From Luscinia megarhynchos (lineage: Eukaryota > Chordata > Aves > Passeriformes > Turdidae), in assembly GCA_034336665.1 (NCBI GenBank), contig CM067590.1, forward strand, positions 956,483 to 1,020,482: a DNA stretch of 64,000 nucleotides, given 5' to 3'. Positions 33,731 through 45,400 of the stretch are shown here, piece by piece (positions within the stretch are counted from its first letter, which is position 1; the number at the start of each line of letters is the position of its first letter). The translations under genes and the position numbers were made by a program. The notes under the pieces are model-generated. The model ran no database searches. It was not told where the DNA came from and was given only the letters and a program-made list of their open reading frames with translations.

Positions 33731-34454
33731 CCTGGTCATCCATCCCATGCCGGACTGTCCGTGTCACCTCATTGTCACTGTCACTGTCACTGTCACTGCT
33801 CAGTACCCCCACTGCCCACCCAGTGCCACCGTGTCGGGCTGTGGGTGTGGGATGAGCCCGGGCAGGAGCAAAGAGCTGCACCGGGCACGGAGCCCCCGGC
33901 ACGGGCGGGGCGGGGCAGGGCAGGGCCCGGGAGGCTCCGCGGCCCCGGGGCAGGGCAGGGCAGGGCCCGGGAGGCTCCGGGGCCCCGGGGCAGGGCAGGA
34001 CAGGCTCGGGCAGGGCAGGGCGGCGCCGCTGCCCTCAGGCCGCCATATGCTGCCGGCCCTAATCCCTGCTGGAGCCGCAGGGCGAGGGAGGACATGGCCG
34101 CCCACCTGCGCACCAGCCCCGCCTCAGCGCCAGCCGCCACATCACGGGGAGGATCAGGCTGCGCGCGACTGCAGGCCGGGGGAAGGCGTCGCGACAGCGC
34201 GCCATGTCGCGACAGCGAGGCTGTCAAACCTCACCCCCCCCCTTTTGAGCGGGAATGGTTCGCCCTGCACCCCCGCTGGCGCAGCGGATGGTTCATCCCG
34301 CGCCCCGCGGAGCGCGGCCGGACCGCACCACTGCGCGCTGCCGGAGGGGGGGGCGGCGCCCACCACCGCGCCGGGAGGGGGGGTCTCCCCCCCCCGTCCG
34401 CCCGCTGTCCATCAGAGCGCGCCGCCGAGCCAATCAGCGCCGCCCTCAGGGGCG

Positions 34455-34572
34455 CGCCCGTGACGTAGCAGCTCATTTGCATAGCGAGCCCCGCCCCTCA
34501 GCCGACGTCACCCGGGCTCCGCATCTGCTGCAGTCGCTGCGGGGAGGAGGCGGCGGCGCGAGCGCGGCAGAG
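34455..34572 (+). promoter_or_regulatory. RAB3A promoter and non-coding first exon
   Basis: A cluster of sites lies in a CpG island: CRE-like TGACGTAG at 34461, a perfect octamer ATTTGCAT at 34475-34482, a GC box (CCCCGCCC) near 34490 and GACGTCAC at 34504-34511. A probable untranslated exon 1 ends at 34572 before gtgaga. The matching acceptor ends at 35824, directly before the RAB3A start codon. The start site is inferred. Confidence 0.6.
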
Positions 34573-34844
34573 GTGAGACCCCCCCACCGGGACCCCCACC
34601 GGGACCCCCCGAAGCCCCTCTGTGACCCCCCGGCACCGGGAGGGGAGGGGCGGCTGCAGCGCAGGAGGCGGGAGGCGAGGGGGGATGATGATGGTGATGG
34701 TGATGGTGATGATGGATGCGGCGCGGGGGGGCTGCGCAGGGCCTGGGGGGGGGGTCTCGGTGCGGCGGGGACCGAGTGGGTGCAGCGGGGTCGGGCCTGC
34801 GGGGAGGAGCAGGGGGTGACCCCCTCGCCGTCAGCCCCGTGTGT

Positions 34845-35240
34845 ACCCCCCAGTCAGCGCCCTGAACCCCCCATCAGCGCCCTGAACCCCCAGTCAACGC
34901 CCTGTCCCCCCAGTCAGTACCGTGACCCCCCCATCAGCGCCCTGTCCCCCCCAGTTAGCACCGTGACCCCCCCATCAGCGCCCTGTCCCCCCCAGTCAGT
35001 ACCGTGACCCCCATCAGCGCCCCTGTCCCCCCAATCAGCACCGTGACCCCCCCAGTCAGTACCGTGACCCCCCATCAGCGCCCTGTCCCCCCCAGTCAGG
35101 GCACTGTGACCCCCCAGTCAGCACCGTGTCCCCCCCATCAGCGCCGTGTCCCCTCCTCGCAGCACTCTGCACCCCCCACCCCGCAATCAGCACCCTGAGA
35201 CCCCCCCCATCAGCACCCTGAACCCCTTCCTTTCAACACT
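34845..35240. repeat. Minisatellite in RAB3A intron 1
   Basis: Units of about 20 bp with the core CAGTCAGCACCGTGACCCCC and CATCAGCGCCCTGTCCCC, repeated about eighteen times, decaying into similar C-rich sequence up to about 35.4 kb. Confidence 0.85.
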
Positions 35241-35824
35241 GCGCCCCCCCAAACATCAGCACCTTGACCCCCTGCACCCCCCACGAACCCCCACCTCCAT
35301 CAGCACCCCAAAATTCCCCCCAGCACCCAGCACCCCCTCCCTGCAGCGCCCCGCACCCCCCTCCCCGCGCTCCCCGCATCCCCGGGCATCGCTGAGCTCC
35401 ATCCCCTGCTCCACCCTCCGTGCCCCCCGCCTGGCATCGCCCTCCCCGCGGCTCCCGGAGCCGCCGCGCCGGCCGCGGTGTGCGGGGGCATCGCCGCCGG
35501 TGCCATTTTGTCACCGGGGAAGATGCGGGAGAGGCTGCGGCTCCGCGGCCGCACCCCCAGCGCCACCGCGGCAGATCCTGGGAGCCACGATCGCCGTGGC
35601 AGCTCCCGGGAGCCGCAGCGATTCCTGGCGGATCTCCGGGGCGGCGGCGAGCCCGGAGAGCCCCGTGCCCCGCATTTGTGGGCTCTGGGGGTGGCAGGAG
35701 GTGGCTTGTCCCAGCCCTTCGGGGCTGAGTGACCCACTGATGGCCACACCTGAACGGAAATATTCCAGATTTGTGCCGGTGCTGCCGGGAGCCGGCTCCA
35801 AACCGGCCTCTCCCCTCCTTGCAG

Positions 35825-38273
35825 ATGGCGTCCGCTACCGACTCCCGCTATGGGCAGAAGGAATCCTCGGACCAGAACTTCGATTACATGTTCAAGATCC
35901 TGATCATCGGCAACAGCAGCGTGGGGAAAACTTCCTTCCTGTTCCGGTACGCCGACGACTCCTTCACGCCCGCCTTCGTCAGCACCGTCGGCATCGACTT
36001 CAAGGTCAAGACCATCTACAGGAACGACAAACGCATCAAGCTGCAGATCTGGGTGAGAGGGAGAGCCCCGGGGTGCCCCAGAGCCGGGCTGGGGGTGAGG
36101 GGCGTGGGGAGGTGGTCGGTGAGGGGGTGAGGGATTGTTGGTGTAGGGGGTGATGGTCACTCTGGGGTGGTGGTCACTGTGGGGTGATGGTCACTCTGGG
36201 GTGGTGGTTGTTGTGGGGTGATGGTTGGTTGGGTGATGGTGGGTGTGGGGTGATGGTGGGTGTGGGGTGATGGTGAGGGATTGTTGGTCTGGGGGGTGAT
36301 GGTCACTCTGGGGTGATGGTCACTGTGGGGTGATGGTCACTGTGGGGTGATGGTCACTCTAGGGGGTGATGATCAGTGTGGGGTGATGATCACTGTGGGG
36401 TGATGTTCACTTTGGGGTGATGATCATTTTGGGGTGATGATCATTTTGGGGGTGATGATCACTGTGGGGTGATGATCATTTTGGGGTGATGATCATTTTG
36501 GGGTGATGATCACTGTGGGGTGATGTTCACTTTGGGGTGATGATCATTTTGGGGTGATGATCACTGTGGGGTGATGATCACTTTGGGGTGATGATCATTT
36601 TGGGGTGATGGTCACTCTGGGGTGATGGTCACTCTGGGGTGATGATCACTTTGGGGTGATGGTCACTGTGGAGTGCTGATCACTTTGGGGTGATGGTCAC
36701 TTTGGGGTGGTGGTCACTCTGGGGTGATGTTCAGTTTGGGGGTGTTGGTCATTTTGGGGTGATGGTCACTGCGGTGATGGTTGCTGTGAGGTGATGGTCA
36801 GTGAGAGGTGGTGGTATGGGGATGGTGGATTGTTGGTCTGGGGGTGATGGTCACTGTGGGGTGATGGTGACTCTGGGATGATGGTCAGTGTGGGATGATG
36901 ATTAGTGTGGGCTGATGGTCACTTTGAGGTGATGGTCACTCTGGGCTGGTGGCCACTCTGTGGTGATGGTCACTCTGGGGTAACGCTTGCTTGGGTGACG
37001 ACCAGTTCAGAGCTGTCCCACCAAGGCAGAGCCCTGAGGGTGTCACTGGTCCCGGGGGTGTCACTGTGCCCCTGGGGGTGTCACTGTGTCCCTGGGAGGT
37101 GTCACTGGTCCCTGAGGGGGTGTCACTGCATCCCTGGGGGGTGTCACTGCCTCCCTGGGGGAGTGTCACTGTGTCCCTGAGGGGTGTCACTGCGTCCCTG
37201 AGGGGTGTCACTGTGCCCCTGGGGGGTGTCACTCGGTCCCGGGGGTGTCACTGTGCCCCTGGGGGGTGTCACTGCGCCCGGGGGTGTCACTCCTCCCTGG
37301 GGGATGTCACTGGTCCCTGAGGGTGTCACTGTGTCCCTGAGGGTGTCACTGTCCTCCCTGGGGGGTGTCACTGGTCCCTGTGGGTGTCACTGGTGCCGGG
37401 GGCGTGGCCGGTGACGCGGTGCTGTCCCTGCCCGCCCAGGACACGGCCGGCCAGGAGCGGTACCGCACCATCACCACCGCCTACTACCGCGGCGCCATGG
37501 GCTTCATCCTCATGTACGACATCACCAACGAGGAGTCCTTCAACGCCGTGCAGGACTGGTGAGCGCCCGGGGCACCCCAAAACCCCCCGGCCCCCCCTGC
37601 CCGCCCCGCTGATCCCCCTCTGCCTTCCCCAAGGTCCACCCAGATCAAAACCTACTCGTGGGACAACGCCCAGGTGCTGCTGGTGGGGAACAAGTGTGAC
37701 ATGGAGGACGAGCGCGTGGTCTCCTCGGAGAAGGGCCGCCAGCTCGCCGAGCACCTGGGTGAGCTGGGGAGGGGCTGCCAGCCCGCAATTAATTTAATTA
37801 AGGGCTTAATTCCCTCCGTGCAATCGCTGCTCTCTGATACTGGCGAGAAACCCCGGGAGTCATTACACACCTTAAAAGTCTCCTGAGAGATGCTGGGGGG
37901 AGGATTTGGGGGGGGAAAAACGAGATTTTGTGGGCGGTGGGGGCGGGTTGGAAACGCTTTAAATATTGAATGAGAGGAGGAGGAGCTGCGGGGCTGGAGA
38001 GCTGATGTGCGTGCCTGTCCCTTGTCCCTCTGTCCCTCTGTCCCTCTGTCCCCGCCCTCTCCAATTGTCCCCCCCACCTCAGGCTTCGAGTTTTTCGAGG
38101 CCAGCGCCAAGGACAACATCAACGTGAAGCAGACCTTCGAGCGGCTGGTGGACATCATCTGCGAGAAGATGTCGGAGTCGCTGGACACGGCCGACCCCGC
38201 GGTCACCGGCGCCAAGCAGGGCCCCCAGCTCACGGACCAGCAGGCCCCCCCCCACCAGGACTGTGCCTGCTAG
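35825..38273 (+). CDS. RAB3A: Ras-related GTPase Rab3A
   Basis: Rab3A is the main synaptic-vesicle Rab; its GTP form recruits RIM and rabphilin and regulates neurotransmitter release. Four coding exons join in phase: 35825-36052, 37440-37558, 37634-37758 and 38083-38273, giving exactly 220 residues, the mammalian length. All GTPase motifs are present: GNSSVGKTS (P-loop), FVSTVGIDF (switch I), [10 protein letters not shown] (switch II), GNKCDMED and ASAKDN. The C-terminus is CAC, the doubly geranylgeranylated Rab3 motif. The start codon is the first three bases of exon 2. Intron 2 (1.4 kb) is almost entirely minisatellite. Position between PDE4C and MPV17L2 agrees with human 19p13.11. Identity is certain. 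Confidence 0.98.
36145..36990. repeat. Minisatellite A in RAB3A intron 2
   Basis: About forty units of 18-21 bp of the type GGGGTGATGATCACTTT or GGGGTGATGGTCACTGT, with GATCATTTT variants grouped in the middle. Confidence 0.9.
37030..37400. repeat. Minisatellite B in RAB3A intron 2, next to exon 3
   Basis: About sixteen units of 20-24 bp of the type GGTGTCACTGTGTCCCTGAG. It stops only about 40 bases before exon 3, so the branch point and polypyrimidine tract lie right against or within the array edge. Confidence 0.88.
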
Positions 38274-40630
38274 GGGCCAGCCCCCCAGAACCCCCCCAAA
38301 AATCGGTCAGTGCACCCCCAACCCCCCCCCGAGCTCCTCCTCTTGGGGGTCCCGCGGGGGCTTTTGCTGCTGATTCCTCCTACAAGGGCTGCAGCCCCTC
38401 TAGGAGCCCCCCACTCCCAATTCATTAGGCTGTGCCCCCCACCCCTTAATTTATTTTTGGAAGCCTGGGCTGGTAGAAAACTTCCCCCCCACCTCCTCTC
38501 ATTCTGCTTTTAATCACTGTTAAGAAACCATCACCCCCAGCCCCATTTCCCTGGTGATTAGCCCTGTCCTGGCACCTGGAGACCCCCCTGCCCTGGTACC
38601 CCCTGTCCTGGAGACCCCCCTACTCTGAAACCCCCCTGTCCTGGCACCTGGAGACCCCCCTGCCCTGGGACCCCCTGTCCTGGCACCTGGAGACCCCCCC
38701 TGTTCTGGGACCCCCTGCCCTTTTCCTGCTCTAGGACTCCCCTGACTTGGGGCCCCCCTACTCTGGGACCCCCTGTCCTGGCACCTTGAGACCCCCCCTG
38801 CTCTGGTACCCCCCTGCCCTGGTATCCCCCTATTCTGGGAACCCCCATCCTGGTACCCCCTATCCTGGGAGACCCCTTACTCTGGTACTCCCCCTGCCCT
38901 GGTACTTTCCCTGCTCTGGGATCCCCCTACCTGGTACCCCCTATCCTGGGCCCCCCAATCTCTGGTACCCCCTGTCCTGGGGCTCCCCCTGCCCTGGTAC
39001 CCCCTGTCCTGGGGGCTCCCCCTGCCCTGAAACCCCGCCTGTCCTGGGGCTCCCCCAGTCTCTGGAACCCCTTGCCCTGGGGCTCCCCCTGCCCTGGTAC
39101 CACCTGTCCTGGGGATCCCCCTATCCTGGGCCCCCCAGTCTCTGGTACCCCCCATCCTGGGGCTCCCCTACCCTGGAACCCCCTATCCTGGGGATCTCCA
39201 TGCTCTGGAACCCCCCTGCTCTGGGGATCCCCCCTGTCCTGGGCCCCCCATCCCTGCTACCCCCATCCTGGGGCTCCCCCTACCCTGGAACCCCCTATCC
39301 TGGGGATCTCCATGCTCTGGAACCCCCTGCTCTGGGGGATCCCCCTGCTCTGGGAAATCCCCCTGTCCCTGGGGATCCCCATCCCTGGGCCCCCCATCCC
39401 TGCTACCCCCTCATCCTGGGGCTCCCCTACCCTGGAACCCCCCTATCCTGGGGATCTCCATGCTCTGGAACCCCCCTGCTCTGGGGGATCCCCCTGCTCT
39501 GGAACCCCCTGCCCTGGGGATCCCCATCTCTGGGCCCCCCATCCCTGCTACCCCCCATCCTGGGGATCCCCCTACCCTGAAACCCCCTATCCTGGGGATA
39601 CCCCCTGCTCTGGTACCCCTATCCTGGGGATCCCCATGCCCTGGAACCCCTGCTCTGGGCCCCCATCCCTGCTACCCTCCATCCTGGGGATCCCCATGCC
39701 CTGGAAACCCCCTGCCCTGGGGATCCCCCTGCTCTGAAACCCCCTTCCCAACACGTGGGTGCTGTGACAGGACCCCCAATTCCCCTCTGTGTGTCCCCCC
39801 TCCTTTTACCCCAAGAGTGGTCGGGGGGGGGCTCTTTGTGCCCGGCTTTCCTGCCCCTCCAGCTGGATGGATATTTCCTGACTCTTGTTTATTTGTATAA
39901 ATAGATGCTAATTTATGCTCCCACCGTCTTCCTCCTTGTACATACAGAAATTCCTTGTAAATAGCGTAGGAAGTGACGCTGTGCGCGTGACCTGCTGTGC
40001 TGTGGCCGTGGTGGTGCATTTATATATATATATATATATATTCTGATTTTTTTTTCTTTTTTTTTTCTCTCTCAGTGTGGTAACCTTGCTTGTGAATATC
40101 ACTTTTAAGGAAAAAAAAAAAATCCCCCCCCTCCAACTGAACAAAACTCTTATTATTTAAATAAGATTTAAAAAGGCAAAAAAAAATGAATTTAATCCAT
40201 CAACAAGGTCGAGACAACTGGAGTGAACCTGCCCTGGGTTGGGCTCGTGGGGGGTGAGCAGGGCTGGGACCAGGGTTTGCTCCAGGGATCTGGGATCTCG
40301 TGTTCCTGTAGTTCTGTGCTTCTGTGGAGACTGTGAATAAGTGGATATTCCCGTAGCCATGACAGAGCTGCCCTTTATTTATTTTTCCTGGAGCGCTGTG
40401 TCTTTATTTTACAGATTTTTCCCTCTATTTCATCCCCCCCCTCCAGTGATTCCATCTCCTTCCCTCCCCTTTTTTCCCCCCCTTCCCCTCTTTTTTGTGA
40501 AGTTTACTTATGGAAGAGTTACACTGTACTGTACAATAATGTCAAAAGTGTCAAAAAGAGTACAATTTCCTAAAAATCACTGTATTAAAAGAAATGTTGT
40601 GAAGAAATAAAACCGATGCTGATCAGAAGT
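38274..40630 (+). other. RAB3A 3' UTR (inferred, 2.3 kb)
   Basis: There is no competing gene after the stop codon. AATAAA lies at 40606-40611 after AT-rich sequence of UTR character, with a (TA)n run near 40020-40042. The first half is a minisatellite. An earlier cleavage site cannot be excluded. Confidence 0.55.
38560..39765. repeat. 1.2-kb minisatellite in the RAB3A 3' UTR
   Basis: More than fifty short units of 18-22 bp, CCCCCTGCCCTGGGGATCC and TACCCTGGAACCCCCTATCC types, organised in blocks of about 120 bp that recur from 39150 to 39560. If the poly(A) signal at 40606 is used, the array is transcribed into mature mRNA. Confidence 0.88.
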
Positions 40631-41084
40631 TCCTGAGTTGCCAGAGAGGAGCAAAAATAAATCTGATTTTTTTTTTTAAATTATCAAATTATCATCCCCC
40701 TGCTGCTGTTGAGGGAGGAGTTGTGTGACCAGCACAGAGCATTAAGGCACAGCTTTAAAAATCAGAAAAAAAAAAAAATCCCATTCAGGCACTTTTCATT
40801 GACAATGCAATTAATAATTCAATTCTTGGGTCGTGCAGGGAGCATCCAGCTCGCCCAGGGCTGGGAGCAGAGGGATGTGATGGCCCAAACTCTGCCAAAA
40901 TTTGGCTCCAAACCCTTCCCCCCAGCTCCTGAGCACTGCAGAGCCACCGGGTGCAATCACATCCCTATTTATAGAGGATCCAGGTGGCTGCAGCCCCCGC
41001 CCGGAGCTGGGGGGAGTGGAGTGAATTTATCCTGGAGCTGCAAGAGAGAAAAGCAGGAGGGGAAGGAGAGAGGAGCTGCAGGGA

Positions 41085-41260
41085 GAGCTGGAGTGAATCA
41101 GGGAGTGGGTTTGGCTTGGAATGACCTGAAATCCCATCCCTTCCCACCTTCCACCATCCCAGAGTGCTCCAGCCTGGCTTTGGACACTCCTGGGACCCAG
41201 AGGCAGCGCTGGGAATTCCACTCCAGGGCCTCCCCACCCTCACAGGGAAGAATTCCTTCC
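41085..41260 (-). mobile_element. CR1 LINE 3' fragment (minus)
   Basis: The reverse complement shows the CR1 tail: GGTTTGGCTTGGAATGACCT, the CACCATCCCAGAGTGCTCCAG block and GGAATTCC with CCCTCACAGGGAAGAATTCC. It is intergenic between RAB3A and MPV17L2. Confidence 0.75.
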
Positions 41261-41649
41261 CAGTTTCTGCTCAGGTGGCTGCAAGGTGCTGGAGGAGCAG
41301 CACGGGGCTGGCTTGCTCTGGAGAGGGAACAAATCATTTCCAGGGGCTGCAGCAGCTCCTCCTCACCCAGCTCCGGGAGCAAATCCCAGAAGAAATCACT
41401 TTACAGGTTATCCTGCAACAAGAGATTGTTACAACCCCAACCCATGGCTGTAATTAGCAGATGAGTTAATCAGCAGCAGGCAGGTGGGGGGCTGGCTCTG
41501 GCCAGCCATTCCCTCAGCTGGGGTGATCCACAATGCCCAGAAATCCATTTGGTGCAGGCAGGAGCTCTGTGCCCTCTCTATGCCCCAGCACTGCGCTGGC
41601 TCTGCCGAGGTGGATCCTGGAGAAAATAAAAAACAACAAAAAAATCAGT

Positions 41650-42372
41650 GTGTTGGGCTGATGTGGCCAGAAATGTGGATTCTGTCCCCATCTGTTGGAG
41701 GCCTTATCTCCTGGCATATATTATCTGCTAATGGGCCATCTTTAAAAAAGCTGGGACAATCATCTTTATCTTTCCCACAGCCCATCCTCCCTCCAGGAGA
41801 TATCTCCTGTTAATGGGCCATTGTTAAAAACCAGCTGGGCAATCATCTTTATCTTTCCCACAGCCCATCCTCCCTCCAGGAGATATCTCCTGTTCATGGC
41901 CATTGAGTCCCAGGGCATGACTGATAAAATTACATCATCCCACTGGGAGATGCTGCAGCCAGGGGAGGAGCCAAGCCTTTCCTACCCAGATAAAAACTGA
42001 GATTTTGGGCAGCAAGTTTCCATCTTTCCACTGGATTCCAGAGGAACACCAGACCTTTCCACATCATCCCTGGAGCTTCAGAGGAAACTGCACCTTCTCC
42101 AGGAGCACTGCTCCAGCTGAACCACACCTGCCACTGCAGGAGGATGCAGCCACCATGGAATGGGACTGCTGCCAACACCCTGAGCTGACTGACGGGTGTC
42201 AGCTTGGATTCTGACTCTGGCAGTGCTTTGGGATTGTTCTTTGTAATGCTGCATTTCTATCTTAATTTTCCTAGTCAAACTGTTATTCCTATTCCCACAT
42301 CTTTGCCTGTGAGTCTCTTAATTTCAAAATTATAATAATTTGGAGGAAGAGGGTTTACATCCTCCATTTCAA
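41650..42372 (+). mobile_element. LTR-like interspersed repeat, copy 1
   Basis: About 720 bases start at TGTTGGGCTGATGTGGCC and end near CATCCTCCATTTC. Inside are a duplicated 80-bp module (CTCCCTCCAGGAGATATCTCC), a TATA-like GATAAAAACTGAG and later AT-rich sequence. Two more copies lie in a DUS3L intron at 51.3-52.6 kb. The features fit a non-autonomous LTR (ERVL-type), but I found no clear target duplication, so the class is an inference. Confidence 0.6.
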
Positions 42373-42375
42373 AGC

Positions 42376-42381
42376 TTTATT
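42376..42381 (-). terminator. MPV17L2 poly(A) signal
   Basis: TTTATT on plus is AATAAA on the MPV17L2 strand, 30 bases after the stop codon. The flanking 40 bases resemble sequence next to LTR-like copy 2 at about 51960-52000. Confidence 0.75.
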
Positions 42382-42411
42382 GGCAGACACCTGTCCTCCA
42401 AAGCAGGACAC

Positions 42412-45400
42412 TCAGGGACGAGCTGAGCATCCCCGAGGGCTGGGAAGGGGCTGAGGGGAGGGGCTCACCCTGTGTTTGAGGTAGGACAGGTAGGTGTCCC
42501 AGCCCAGGGTCACCACGTTGACATAAACCACGCGGTACGTGGGCGGCACAAAGAGGAAATTCAGGATCTGCGCCGCCGGCCACACGCACCAGTCAGCCTG
42601 GAAAGGAGCAGGAGCAGCTGGGAGCCTCCCTCTGCAGCCCAGCAGGGACAGCAGGGCAGCCTGCCCCGGGGGGTACCTTGTAGAATTCCCAAAATTTCTC
42701 CTTCAGCTCGTCCCAGCTCTCCTGGAGAGATTGGCCCTCCAAGGTGCCGCTGCCTGCGGGGACAGGTGAGGTCAGAGCTGGGGGAACTGGGGTGGGAATG
42801 CCCCAAAAATGGGGAATTGGGGTGGGAATGCCCCAAAAATGGGGAATTGGGGTGGGAATGCCCCAAAATGGGGGAATTGGGATGGGAAATGCCCCAAAAA
42901 TGGGGGAAGTGGGGTGGGAAATGGGGTGGGAATTGCTGGGAAATGCCCCAAAAACTGGGGAATTGGGGGAAGTGGGGTGGGAAATGGGGTGGGAATTGCT
43001 GGGAAATGCCCCAAACTGGGGGAGTGGGGGGGAGTGGGGTGGGAATTGGGGTGGGAATTGCTGGGAAATGCCCCAAACTCGCGAGGAATTGGGGTGGGAG
43101 TGGGGAGGGGAATTGGGGTGGGAATTGCTGGGAAATGCCCCAAACCTGAGGGAACTGGGGTGGGGAATTACTGGGAAATGCCCCAAACTGGGGGAATTGG
43201 GGGTGGGAATTGGGGGGTGGGGTGGGGAATTGGGGTGGGAATTGTTGGGAAATGCCCCAAACTGGGGAATTGGGGTGGGAATTGCTGGGAAATGCCCCAA
43301 ACCCCTCCCAGTGTGGGCGGGGACGGCAGCAGGGCACCACGGAGAGGAAGGGAGTTCCAGGAAATGGAAAAGGGAAGGGAAGGAAGGGAGGGAAGGGAAG
43401 GGAAGGGAAGGGAAGGGAAGGGAAGGGAAGGGAAGGGAAGGGAAGGGAAGGGAAGGGAAGGGAAGGGAAGGGAAGGGAAGGGAAGGGAAGGGAAGGGAAG
43501 GGAAGGGAAGGGAAGGGAAGGGAAGGGAAGGGAAGGGAAGGGAAGGGAAGGGAAGGGAAGGGAAGGGAAGGGAAGGGAAGGGAAGGGAAGGGAAGGGAAG
43601 GGAAGGGAAGGGAAGGGAAGGGAAGGGGACTGATGTGTCTGGGGGCCCGAGGGAATGGCTGGAGCTGTTTTGGGATGGAGATCAGGGTAAGATTCAGGGA
43701 TTTGGGATGGATTTCAGGGAAAGGTTCAGGGATTTGGGATGGAGATCAAGGAAAAGTTCATGAAATTTGGGATGGATTTCAGGGAAAGGTTCAGGGATTT
43801 GGGATGGAGATTAGGGAAAAGTTCAGGGATTTTGGGATGGAGATCAAGGAAAGGTTCAGGGGTTGGGATGGTGATTAGGGGAAGGGTCGGGGGATTTTGG
43901 GATGGATTTCAGGGTAAGGTTTAGAAATTTGGAATGGAGATCAAGGAAAGGTTCAGGAAATTTGGGATGGATTTCAGGGAAAGGTTCAGGGATTTGGGAT
44001 GGAGATCAGGGTAAGGTTCAGAGATTTGGGATGGATATCAGGGAATAGTTCAGGAAATTTGGGATGGATTTCAAGGAGAGGTTCAGGGGATTTTGGGATG
44101 GAGATCAGGGTAAGATTCAGAGATTTGGGATGGAGATCAGGGATAAGGTTCTCCCCCCGAGGGTGCTGGGCACTGAACCCCCCAGAGAACCAGCACAACC
44201 CCAAGGCACCCGGAGCTCCCAGGGCGGGATTTTGGGGTGTGAGAGGAGCAGACAGCCCCCCGTACCCAGGAAGAACCAGGCCCCCAGGCTGGGCGATGCC
44301 ACCAGCTGGTCGATCAGCACTTTGTGCAGCACGGCCCGCAGGCGCCGCCCGCCCCGCGCCGGGAACGCCGAGTCCAGCCACAGGTACCAGTAGTGCATCA
44401 GCGGCCCCAGGCTGCAGCCCACCGCGAACATCCTGCCTGCGACAGCCCAGTCAGCGCCCGGGGGCGGGAGGGACCTCCCGCAGCAGCCCCCGGGCCCCCG
44501 GAACTGCCCAAGGCTGGAGGAGGGGAACTCCAGGGAAAACCCTGGAGCTGTTTCCAGAGCCTGGAAGGGCTCCAGGAGAGCTGGGGAGGATTTGGGGGGA
44601 GGGATGGAGGGACAGGACACAGGGAATGGCTCCAAACTCCCCAAAAGGGGAATTAGGGTGAGATTTTAGGAAGGGATTCCTGGTTGGGATGGAATTTCCA
44701 GAGCTCCTGGATCCTTGGAAGCACCCAAGGCTGGAGAAGAGAAGCTCCAGAGAAATCCTGGAGCTGTTTCCAGGCTCCAGGAGAGCTGGAGAAGGATTTG
44801 AGGTGAGGGATGAAGGGACAGGACACAGAGAATGGATTTGGGATGCGAATTCCAGTCCATAGGGAATGGCTCCAAACTGGAAAAGGGGAATCTGAGCGAG
44901 ATACTGGAAGGAATTCCTGGCTGGGATGGAATTCCCACAGCAGCCCCTGGACCCCTGGAACTGCCCAAGGTTGGAGGAGGGGAACTCCAGGGAAAACCTG
45001 GAGCTGTTTCCAGAGCCTGGAAGGGCTCCAGGAGAGCTGGAGAGGATTTGGGGTGAGGGATGGAGGGACAGGACACAGGGAATGGCTCCAAACTGGAAAA
45101 GGGGAATTTGGGTGGGATACTGGGAAGGGATTCCTGGCTGGGCTGGAATTCCCAGAGCTCCTGGATCCCTGGCAGTGCCCAAGGTTGGAGAAGAGAAGCT
45201 CCAGAGAAATGCTGAAGCTGTTTCCAGGCTCCAGGAGAGCTGGAGAGGATTTAGGTAAGGACTGGGATTCCAGGACACAGGGAATGGATTTGGGATGGGA
45301 ATTCCAGTCCACAGGGAATGGCTCCAAACTGGAAAACGGGAATCTGGGCGAGATACTGGAAGGAATTCCTGGCTGGGATGGAATTCCCACAGCAGCCCCC

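Noticed and set aside
34255..35007. A 250-codon plus-strand frame over the RAB3A promoter
   Set aside because: It crosses the promoter, the exon 1 donor and an intronic minisatellite and matches no protein.
33365..39765. Regularly spaced repeats considered as CRISPR-like arrays
   Set aside because: Units are adjacent and diverged, with no unique spacers, and the host is a vertebrate. They are minisatellites.
41650..42372. Attempt to define exact ends and target duplication for LTR-like copy 1
   Set aside because: Flanking bases at candidate TG and CA ends do not match, and similarity to the other copies runs past the CA end, so exact boundaries and class are left open.
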